7,575 nucleotides of DNA from Bacteroidia bacterium (GTDB lineage: Bacteria; Bacteroidota; Bacteroidia; NS11-12g; UBA9320), in contig JAKMFK010000040.1 of assembly GCA_022425465.1 (NCBI GenBank), positions 1-7,575 on the forward strand, in the 5' to 3' direction. Below the pieces are notes generated by a model. The model worked only from the letters and a program-made list of their open reading frames with translations, was not told the DNA's origin and searched no databases. Positions 1 through 5,453 of the stretch are shown here, one piece after another. The translations under genes were made by a program, and so were the position numbers. Position 1 is the first letter of the stretch. Each line of letters opens with the position of its first letter.

Positions 1-2
1 TT

Positions 3-395
3 TTAGTTCTATTTACTTTCAGTTCTGTTGTAATCACTTCATGTAAAAAAGCAGATTTTAAAGATATAATTGAGAAAGTAAGAGACGACAAAGACAAAGG
101 AGATAAGGACAAAGATCGAGGAGATAAAGATAAAGACGACAAAGACAAGGGAGATAAGGACAAAGATCGAGGAGATAAAGATAAAGACGACAAAGACAAG
201 GGAGATAAGGATAAAGATCGAGGAGATAAAGACAAAGACGAAAAGGACAAGGGAGACAAGGATAAAGATCGAGGAGATAAAGACGACAAAGACGAAGGAG
301 ATAAGGATAAAGACAACAAGGATAGGGGAGATAAAAATAAGGGTAGAGGAGATCGAGGCAACGACCGAGACACGACACGTCGTAATACCCCATAA
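3..395 (+). CDS. Asp/Lys-rich repeat lipoprotein (5' end outside window)
   Basis: The reading frame is open from the window edge to a TAA, giving 130 residues with the start codon missing. The first residues are a hydrophobic stretch ending in V-V-I-T-S-C-K-K, a typical lipobox with the lipidated Cys at codon 42-44, so the protein should be a membrane-anchored lipoprotein processed by signal peptidase II. The mature part has a short linker (ADFKDIIEKVR) and then about 90 residues made almost only of D, K, G and R, arranged in 17-residue repeats, with a short T/R/N tail. The composition indicates an intrinsically disordered, charge-balanced polyampholyte, with no catalytic domain. An ion-binding, surface-coating or spacer role is possible but unsupported. 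I do not recognise a named family. Seen: lipobox and repeats. Inferred: location. Confidence 0.8.
   Translation, partial: LVLFTFSSVVITSCKKADFKDIIEKVRDDKDKGDKDKDRGDKDKDDKDKGDKDKDRGDKDKDDKDKGDKDKDRGDKDKDEKDKGDKDKDRGDKDDKDEGDKDKDNKDRGDKNKGRGDRGNDRDTTRRNTP
84..353 (+). repeat. 51-bp tandem repeats inside the lipoprotein gene
   Basis: Three consecutive 51-bp units begin at 84, 135 and 186, each encoding DDKDKGDKDKDRGDKDK and differing only by synonymous bases. A fourth unit (from 237) starts D-E and is two codons shorter, and a fifth (from 282) is degenerate and decays into the C-terminal tail. The unit length is a multiple of three, so gain or loss of copies keeps the reading frame. The purine-rich coding strand has no stop codons in the opposite frame, which creates a long meaningless antisense ORF. 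Confidence 0.9.
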
Positions 396-426
396 CTATA
401 AATCATTTAACTGTAAAACATTTAAT

Positions 427-454
427 GGCTGTCATTTTTGGCAGCCTTTTTTTT
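427..454 (+). terminator. Rho-independent terminator of the lipoprotein gene
   Basis: A 7-bp stem (GGCTGTC with GGCAGCC, one G-T wobble) and a 6-base loop (ATTTTT) are followed by a run of eight T. It lies 31 bp after the lipoprotein stop and just beyond the 3' end of the convergent crtY-blh gene. On the minus strand the stem is not followed by a comparable T run, so it is best read as a plus-strand terminator with at most weak bidirectional action. Confidence 0.88.
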
Positions 455-462
455 GCAATTTT

Positions 463-2454
463 CTATACTTTAAAGTAGTTGTAGAATTTATTCATTCTGA
501 TTACGTGAGGAAAGCTTATAGCCGATAGGTATATGAAGAATGTTCCTACATGGTTACCAAAGTCATTATTTAAAACCCAGTATAGAACAAAAAAGAGGGC
601 ATAGGCACCAAAGCTAAACAGAGCAGCTTTTTTCCATAACTGAATAGAATTTACTTTGAAATGATCCTTCAAATGGTTCCAACCCAACAGACTATGATTA
701 AAAATAAAATATGTCCCAAACGCATGAATTAATGAGAGTTGAGTAGATAATAAAAGAAATAAGCCTAAGGTAATCATGGCTTTAGACCTCAGAAAAATCC
801 CCATAACAACCCCTATACCTATACAAGAGAACGCAATTTCATTCCATAAATTAGAGGAAACTAACCCTGAAATTTGAGGTAATTCTATTACTGATAGTTG
901 ATTCAAAATTTCATTCAATTCAATAGGGTGGCTAAAAAGGATTCCAGTAAAAAATAAAATTCCCCATATCCACGAAATTTTTGAGTTTAGTTTCCATTCT
1001 TTAAAGTCTGCTTGAGCAAAATGATATATTGAATAGGATAGAAAAACCAACAAAGCAATAATAGGGTTGATATACCAAAGTAAAACAATCAGGGCCCCTT
1101 GAGCTAGGTATAACCCAATGAATTTAAATGATATACTTTGATTATATTGATTTGTCTCCAATAAATGATCTACAGCACCATGAGGAATTCCAATAAACAA
1201 TAACCCAATTAACAGAATACTATCAATTATATAAGTCAAGTTTATTGAATTTAATATTATGAATAGAAGTGATAAAATGAGAGGTAATAGTGCTTTTGTA
1301 AATGCACTACTTTGACTTCCTACTTGTTTTATTGCAGCTTTAATAAAAGGTCCCCATTGAAGGGAATAAAAGATATTTATTTCCTCATTAAATTTTGATT
1401 CCTCATCAAGAAAGTGAAGAATATTAGATGCTCTTATTTTGTGAAATAAACGTTTAAAAATAGGTTTCCCTAAATCTGGTTCTTCTGAAAGTATCCTCAA
1501 AAGTAAGCTATCATAAAATGCAAATCGGTTATTTCGTACTTGTACTGAAGAACCATCTAAAGTCTTTTTTCCTGAAGCTATTTGACTTGCTATGGCTGTT
1601 GCATCCAATGACATTGATTTAAATGCATACCCGGTACTTGGCTTTATGTGTCCAGCTCTGGATCCCATGTGCCTAACATTGGGATGGTTCTCAGATGGAA
1701 TAACAGCATCAGTCATAGGTATACAGCCCTTTTCAATATCTAGGACTTGGTAGTCTGAATAATCTTTTAAATAATTTTTGAGTAGTCTTTCACCATGATC
1801 CAAACTCATTACCTCTTCCCCAAAACGTGTCACTTCTACCAAAGCATTTTTTGTATCGAATGGGAGTACGTACACAAATTGTGTAGCATTGTCTTGAGGG
1901 ATTTCAAAATCCATCATAGTAAACGATTGAGGATTGAACGTATCAACATTGGTTTGAATTTGCCATCCAACAAAACTTTGGTTGATATAAAAGTGTCTTT
2001 TTGTTTGTTTTATAATAGGTGGACGGGAATCAAATGAAAATTTAGGCTCATAAGTTTCTCCATTAAACGTAATTTGATGAGATGATTTGGATTGTTCTAG
2101 CGTATTTGATATTATTTGAGCATGGTATTTTTTTGCTACATTCAGAGCTTTTTCATACAATGTTAAGCTGGATACGTGATAGTATCTAAGTGAATCGAGG
2201 TTCTGAGTTTTTCCATTGAGAATTACTTGATTCCATTCTTTATATATAAAGTCTTTTGGAATGATTTTTTCTACATCGTCTGATGTTGCCCAAAAACAAT
2301 AGGTTTTATCTTTTTTATTTTTTTTTTCTGGCTCTATTATGGTGATTTGTTTTTTATCCAATAAACCCATTTTTTCGAGTTCAAGAATCAGTAAACAATT
2401 TGAGGCACCTAAACCAACAAATAAATAATCTATGACCTGTTTTTTTTTCTTCAA
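463..2454 (-). CDS. Lycopene beta-cyclase fused to Brp/Blh beta-carotene 15,15'-dioxygenase
   Basis: One uninterrupted 663-residue frame holds two enzymes of consecutive steps. Residues 1 to about 380 are a CrtY-type lycopene cyclase: nucleotide-binding GLGASN near residues 14-19, T-Y-C-F-W at 51-55, F-V-G-W at 161-164, M-D-F-E-I-P at 181-186, Y-V-L-P-F at 195-199, and KPSTGYAF at 271-278. Residues about 385-663 are a polytopic Brp/Blh protein with PHGAVDH at 424-430, YHFAQAD at 477-483, a HS...H pair at H587 and H594, and S-F-P-H at 647-650; these His are the likely iron ligands of the family. Together they would turn lycopene into beta-carotene and cleave it to two retinals. The start is TTG: an in-frame TAG lies four codons upstream and the first ATG (residue 29) falls after the FAD motif. 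The neighbouring divergent rhodopsin is the obvious retinal consumer. The two domain calls are solid; the joint activity is inferred. Confidence 0.92.
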   Translation of the reverse strand: MKKKKQVIDYLFVGLGASNCLLILELEKMGLLDKKQITIIEPEKKNKKDKTYCFWATSDDVEKIIPKDFIYKEWNQVILNGKTQNLDSLRYYHVSSLTLYEKALNVAKKYHAQIISNTLEQSKSSHQITFNGETYEPKFSFDSRPPIIKQTKRHFYINQSFVGWQIQTNVDTFNPQSFTMMDFEIPQDNATQFVYVLPFDTKNALVEVTRFGEEVMSLDHGERLLKNYLKDYSDYQVLDIEKGCIPMTDAVIPSENHPNVRHMGSRAGHIKPSTGYAFKSMSLDATAIASQIASGKKTLDGSSVQVRNNRFAFYDSLLLRILSEEPDLGKPIFKRLFHKIRASNILHFLDEESKFNEEINIFYSLQWGPFIKAAIKQVGSQSSAFTKALLPLILSLLFIILNSINLTYIIDSILLIGLLFIGIPHGAVDHLLETNQYNQSISFKFIGLYLAQGALIVLLWYINPIIALLVFLSYSIYHFAQADFKEWKLNSKISWIWGILFFTGILFSHPIELNEILNQLSVIELPQISGLVSSNLWNEIAFSCIGIGVVMGIFLRSKAMITLGLFLLLSTQLSLIHAFGTYFIFNHSLLGWNHLKDHFKVNSIQLWKKAALFSFGAYALFFVLYWVLNNDFGNHVGTFFIYLSAISFPHVIRMNKFYNYFKV

Positions 2455-2523
2455 TTTCAGTAGCTACTATATGTTTCAATTTACATTATTTGTATTGCAT
2501 CTAAATTAACATGTTATATTTTG

Positions 2524-2551
2524 TAAATATATCTACTTTTTTTAAAATCAA
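2524..2551 (-). promoter_or_regulatory. Weak candidate promoter of crtY-blh
   Basis: On the minus strand TTG (2551-2549) is followed after 17 bases by TATATTTA (2531-2524), one mismatch from the Bacteroidota -7 consensus TAnnTTTG with a spacing in the reported range. It would start transcription about 60 nt before the TTG start codon, and the TAACATGTTA palindrome would fall near that start. In sequence this AT-rich such matches arise by chance, so the call is tentative. Confidence 0.25.
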
Positions 2552-2758
2552 TTTTCAGAAATTTTTATTTGAGTTTCATCATTTTACAAAAAGAGTAAAC
2601 ATTTTTTGTAAAAATCTTATAATCAGGCATATAGGATTAATTTTCGTTGCTTTGTTTGATATGCTAAATGAGCTTATTATTGGTGTTTTTTTGGCTAAGT
2701 GTAGTCGTACCAACCACTTATGTGTTGACAACTAATTAAACATGAATGAACAAATTAT

Positions 2759-2792
2759 TTGTTAAAAATGTTACCTTGACAACGTTTAACAA
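2759..2792 (+). promoter_or_regulatory. Inverted repeat, possible operator of the rhodopsin gene
   Basis: TTGTTAAA (2759-2766) and TTTAACAA (2785-2792) form a perfect 8-bp inverted repeat with an 18-base centre, and a GTT/AAC pairing continues inside with a small offset. The centre contains TTGACAAC, overlapping the presumed -35/-33 element, so a dimeric regulator bound here could directly control rhodopsin transcription. The regulator is unknown. Confidence 0.4.
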
Positions 2793-2805
2793 TAAATTAT
2801 ATTAA
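2776..2805 (+). promoter_or_regulatory. Candidate promoter of the rhodopsin gene
   Basis: TTGACA (2776-2781), a 16-base spacer and TATATT (2798-2803) resemble a sigma70-type promoter. Read the Bacteroidota way it is TTG, 19 bases, TATATTAA (the last two bases differ from TAnnTTTG). Either reading puts transcription start within a few bases of the ATG at 2810, implying a leaderless or nearly leaderless mRNA, so a more distant promoter cannot be excluded. Confidence 0.4.
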
Positions 2806-2809
2806 AATT

Positions 2810-3538
2810 ATGTTTTTAGAATTTTTAAAAATTCCCGTAGGTGATCCAGTCGCGATTACTTTCTTCATGGGTTACATTGCGATGTTTGCGGCATCTATTT
2901 TCTTCTTTATTGAAAGAGGAAGTGTTGACGGAAAATGGAAACTTTCTTTACTTGTTTCAGGTTTAATTACTTTCATTGCAGCAGTTCACTACTACTACAT
3001 GAAAGACTTTTACGTGGTAACAGGTGAAAACCCAACAGCTCTTCGTTACATTGATTGGACTTTAACAGTACCTTTAATGTGTGTTGAGTTTTATCTTCTT
3101 ACTAAAGCGGCTGGTGCTAAAACTGACCTTTTATGGAAGCTAATTGGTGCTTCTGTATTGATGTTAGTTGCTGGTTTCATTGGTGAGGCCTTCAGTGATG
3201 GTAGCACTGCACATTCTGTTAAATGGGGTGTTATCTCTACGGTTGGTTATGTTTACATTCTTTACACTGCATGGTATGGTGAAGTGGCTAATTTGGCTGC
3301 TGGTAGCGGAAATGATGCCGTTAAATCAGGTGTTAGAGCACTAGCATGGTTTGTACTTGTTGGTTGGGCTATCTATCCAATTGGTTACATGTGCATGCCA
3401 GGTGGTTGGTTGAATACCTCTTTAGGATGGGATTCAACAAACGTAGATTTATTCTACAACATTGCGGATGCTATCAATAAAATCGGTTTTGGTTTGGTAG
3501 TATACTCAATTGCTACTTCTTCTTCAAAAGAAGCCTAG
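2810..3538 (+). CDS. Proteorhodopsin, green-type light-driven proton pump
   Basis: A 242-residue seven-helix type 1 rhodopsin that binds all-trans retinal and should pump protons outward across the inner membrane. The pump triad is D82-T86-E93 (D97-T101-E108 of the green proteorhodopsin GPR), with R79 before it, H60 (GPR H75) paired with the acceptor, D220 as second counterion, and K224 in helix G as the Schiff-base lysine. The residue at the spectral tuning position (GPR 105) is M90, which predicts green rather than blue absorption. Gly140, in W-G-V-I-S-T, sits at the helix-E position of bacteriorhodopsin W138. No cleavable signal peptide is apparent. In-frame TGA at 2777-2779 and no upstream ATG support the start. 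It has its own terminator and is probably monocistronic; the divergent crtY-blh gene should supply retinal. Confidence 0.97.
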   Translation: MFLEFLKIPVGDPVAITFFMGYIAMFAASIFFFIERGSVDGKWKLSLLVSGLITFIAAVHYYYMKDFYVVTGENPTALRYIDWTLTVPLMCVEFYLLTKAAGAKTDLLWKLIGASVLMLVAGFIGEAFSDGSTAHSVKWGVISTVGYVYILYTAWYGEVANLAAGSGNDAVKSGVRALAWFVLVGWAIYPIGYMCMPGGWLNTSLGWDSTNVDLFYNIADAINKIGFGLVVYSIATSSSKEA

Positions 3539-3560
3539 TTAGTTTCAATTTAAAATATGA

Positions 3561-3593
3561 AGAGGGTGCAGTTTTCTGCACCCTCTTTTTTTT
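3561..3593 (+). terminator. Strong Rho-independent terminator of the rhodopsin gene
   Basis: A perfect 10-bp stem (AGAGGGTGCA with TGCACCCTCT) closed by a 6-base loop (GTTTTC) runs straight into a stretch of eight T. It begins 22 bp after the rhodopsin stop and separates it from umuDC. Confidence 0.95.
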
Positions 3594-3630
3594 GTAAAAA
3601 ATATGATATCATTCAGTTGTCTTTTTTATA

Positions 3631-3670
3631 TTGTTAAAACGTAACTTGATAATTATAATATCTGAGAAGG
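3631..3670 (+). promoter_or_regulatory. Candidate umuDC promoter, operator-like repeat and RBS
   Basis: TTGTTA (3631-3636), exactly 17 bases, and a consensus TATAAT (3654-3659) form a sigma70-like promoter. The spacer side carries GTTA-N5-TAAC (3633-3645), a short inverted repeat that could be a repressor (LexA-type) site, though I cannot match it to a known SOS box. GAGAAGG (3664-3670), six bases before the ATG, is the best Shine-Dalgarno-like sequence in the window. The predicted transcript start (about 3666) would fall inside it, so one of the two assignments may be wrong. Confidence 0.4.
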
Positions 3671-3676
3671 CACTTT

Positions 3677-4120
3677 ATGCAACCTAAGCTTTTAACAAAC
3701 ACACTTGATTTATTTAGCCCAAGCTTTACTACAAAGACAGAATGTACGTTTTATGATGTAGGGATACAAGCAGGGTTCCCCTCACCTGCAGATGACTTTA
3801 TCGAGCTTAGTATTGATATTAACAAAGAGTATATCAAAAATAGAGATACAACATTCTTTGCTAGGGTAAATGGACATTCTATGAAAGATGTAGGCATATT
3901 TGATGGAGATCTTTTAATTATTGATAAAAGTATAGAGCCTCAAAATAATAAAATTGCTGTCTGTCAGGTAGATGGTGATTTTACAGTAAAAAGAATCAAA
4001 ATAGAGCACGATACCATTTGGTTAGTTGCCGAGAATGATGCTTATGATCCAATTAAACTGACTGCTGATAACGAATTGATGATATGGGGAATCGTTGTTG
4101 CTTCTATTAAAAAATTTTGA
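3677..4120 (+). CDS. umuD: UmuD-like S24-family self-cleaving subunit
   Basis: A 147-residue S24/LexA-superfamily autoprotease lacking a DNA-binding domain, close in length to E. coli UmuD (139). The N-terminal arm leads to Q-A-G-F-P-S-P-A-D-D (31-40), with the expected self-cleavage between A32 and G33; E. coli UmuD uses Cys-Gly, whereas Ala-Gly is the LexA-type pair. The nucleophile is S68 in N-G-H-S-M and the general base is K105 in T-V-K-R. After RecA-stimulated cleavage the shortened form would associate with UmuC as DNA polymerase V. It is the first gene of a two-gene operon: its TGA shares one base with the umuC ATG. Induction by DNA damage is known for the family and inferred here. 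Confidence 0.93.
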   Translation: MQPKLLTNTLDLFSPSFTTKTECTFYDVGIQAGFPSPADDFIELSIDINKEYIKNRDTTFFARVNGHSMKDVGIFDGDLLIIDKSIEPQNNKIAVCQVDGDFTVKRIKIEHDTIWLVAENDAYDPIKLTADNELMIWGIVVASIKKF

Positions 4121-5382
4121 TGTTTGGACTAGTAGATTGCAATAACTTCTATGCCTCTTGTCAGCGGGTTTTTGAGCCACGTCTTAAAGGTAAGCCTGTG
4201 GTTATACTTTCTAATAACGACGGTTGTGTAATAGCCAGAAGTAATGAGGCCAAAGCCTTAGGAATTAAAATGGGAGCTCCTGCATTTGAATGCGAAAAGT
4301 TGTTTCGTGAAAACCATGTACATATTTACTCATCTAATTTTGCCCTTTATGGAGATATGAGTTCTAGAGTGATGAATACACTTTCTACATTCACTCCATC
4401 GATTGAAATATATAGTATTGATGAGGCCTTCTTGAAGTTTGACGGTTTTGATTCTTACGACCTAAAAAAATATGGAGAAAAGATACAAAAGGTTGTGACA
4501 AAAGGCACGGGCATCCCTATTAGTGTTGGCATAGCACCCACTAAAACATTGGCAAAGGTGGCTAATAAAATTGCTAAGAAATACCCAATTAAGACGAGGA
4601 GTTCCTACGTGATAGATACAGAACAAAAACGGATAAAAGCCCTAAAATGGACAGAAATAGATGATGTCTGGGGAATAGGATCAAGGTATGCTATTAAACT
4701 TAGAAATATAGGGGTGCAAAACGCATATCAATTCTCGATATTATCCAATGACTGGGTGAAAAAAGAGATGAGCATTGTGGGTTTGAGAATTAAATATGAG
4801 CTGATGGGTAACCCCATGTTAGATTTAGAGAAAATTCAGCATAAAAAGGCCATTGCAACTACACGATCTTTTGAAAGACTATATACCCAATATGAAGATT
4901 TATCGGAAAGAGTATCAGCTTTTACGGCTTATAGCTCTGAAAAATTACGAAAACAAAATAGTCACAGTAATCTTGTGATGGTATTTATAAGAACAAATTA
5001 TTTTAGAAAAGATCAACCCCAATATTCTCGAAGCATTGTTATTAAAACGGATTATGCTACAAGTTCATATATCGAGTTGAACCGATGTGCTCAAATAGGT
5101 CTGAAAAAAATTTATAAGTCAGGTTATCAGTATAAAAAAGCGGGAGTTATTCTGATGGGAATAAGCCCAGATAGTGCTACCCAGTTATCTCTTTTTGAAT
5201 CACCAAACCCCAAACATCGAATTTTGATGCATGCAATGGATCAATTAAATCAGTCTATTGGTTCAACCAAAGTAATGTTTGCTGGACAATCTTTAGATAG
5301 AAAGTGGAAGATGAAGCAAGAGAGGTTATCTCCTTATTTCACGACTAAGATAAAAGACGTTATTAAGATAAAGTTGAATTGA
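4120..5382 (+). CDS. umuC: UmuC, Y-family translesion DNA polymerase V catalytic subunit
   Basis: The 420-residue protein matches E. coli UmuC (422) in length and organisation. It begins M-F-G-L-V-D-C-N-N-F-Y-A-S-C, with catalytic D6, and has S-I-D-E-A-F with D101 and E102 in the palm. Finger residues lie in S-N-N-D-G-C-V-I-A-R (31-40). G-I-P-I-S-V-G-I-A-P-T-K-T-L-A-K (131-146) is a family block, and a helix-hairpin-helix region lies near W-G-I-G-S-R (184-189). Q-L-S-L-F (355-359) is a beta-clamp binding motif, followed by a DUF4113-like tail ending near S-P-Y-F-T-T-K. The start is placed at the ATG at 4120 overlapping the umuD TGA; the TTG one codon upstream only adds a second Met. It should extend primers past DNA lesions with low fidelity when partnered with cleaved UmuD. 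Confidence 0.96.
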   Translation: MFGLVDCNNFYASCQRVFEPRLKGKPVVILSNNDGCVIARSNEAKALGIKMGAPAFECEKLFRENHVHIYSSNFALYGDMSSRVMNTLSTFTPSIEIYSIDEAFLKFDGFDSYDLKKYGEKIQKVVTKGTGIPISVGIAPTKTLAKVANKIAKKYPIKTRSSYVIDTEQKRIKALKWTEIDDVWGIGSRYAIKLRNIGVQNAYQFSILSNDWVKKEMSIVGLRIKYELMGNPMLDLEKIQHKKAIATTRSFERLYTQYEDLSERVSAFTAYSSEKLRKQNSHSNLVMVFIRTNYFRKDQPQYSRSIVIKTDYATSSYIELNRCAQIGLKKIYKSGYQYKKAGVILMGISPDSATQLSLFESPNPKHRILMHAMDQLNQSIGSTKVMFAGQSLDRKWKMKQERLSPYFTTKIKDVIKIKLN

Positions 5383-5418
5383 TAAAAAGAATGAGAAAAC
5401 TAGGTGTGTAATAGCTAA

Positions 5419-5448
5419 GTGTGCCTTCTTTTTTCTTGATTAAATTTG
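5419..5448 (+). promoter_or_regulatory. Candidate promoter of the heptose operon
   Basis: TAAATTTG (5441-5448) is a perfect match to the Bacteroidota -7 element TAnnTTTG. Nineteen bases upstream is GTG (5419-5421), one mismatch from the -33 TTG. It lies five bases before the hddA ATG, so the transcript would have almost no leader. No convincing terminator separates umuC from here, so read-through from umuDC is also possible. Confidence 0.4.
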
Positions 5449-5453
5449 TACCA

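Larger units (their letters stand above)
2455..2809. other. 355-bp divergent intergenic region, crtY-blh / rhodopsin
   Basis: A very AT-rich region between two divergent genes. It holds a perfect 10-bp palindrome TAACATGTTA (2507-2516), two copies of TTGACAAC (2725-2732 and 2776-2783), an 8-bp inverted repeat TTGTTAAA/TTTAACAA (2759-2766 and 2785-2792), and promoter-like elements on both strands listed separately. A 74-codon frame at 2511-2735 is not accepted as a gene. No RNA gene or riboswitch was recognised in the remainder. Confidence 0.7.

Noticed and set aside
84..353. CRISPR array
   Set aside because: The repeats are contiguous coding units without unique spacers, in frame with a lipoprotein.
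58..393. Antisense 111-codon Leu/Tyr/Pro/Cys-rich frame
   Set aside because: It mirrors the D/K/G repeat of the lipoprotein on the other strand; its odd composition is a by-product of the repeats lacking stops.
1795..2037. 80-codon plus-strand frame inside crtY-blh
   Set aside because: It lies wholly antisense to conserved cyclase coding sequence and shows no recognisable domain.
2511..2735. 74-codon frame in the crtY-blh/rhodopsin intergenic region
   Set aside because: Phe/Ile/Leu/Asn/Lys-rich composition is what random AT-rich DNA gives; no RBS, no family resemblance, and it occupies the likely control region.
2810..3538. Sodium- or chloride-pumping rhodopsin
   Set aside because: The motif is D-T-E as in proton pumps, not N-D-Q (sodium) or N-T-Q/T-S-A type (chloride).
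3603..3612. 10-bp palindrome ATGATATCAT downstream of the rhodopsin terminator
   Set aside because: Short, AT-rich and isolated; likely chance and not placed at a promoter.
5384..5433. Possible terminator after umuC (AAAAAGAA ... TTCTTTTT)
   Set aside because: The pairing arms are almost all A-T and are separated by over 30 bases with little internal pairing; not a convincing hairpin.
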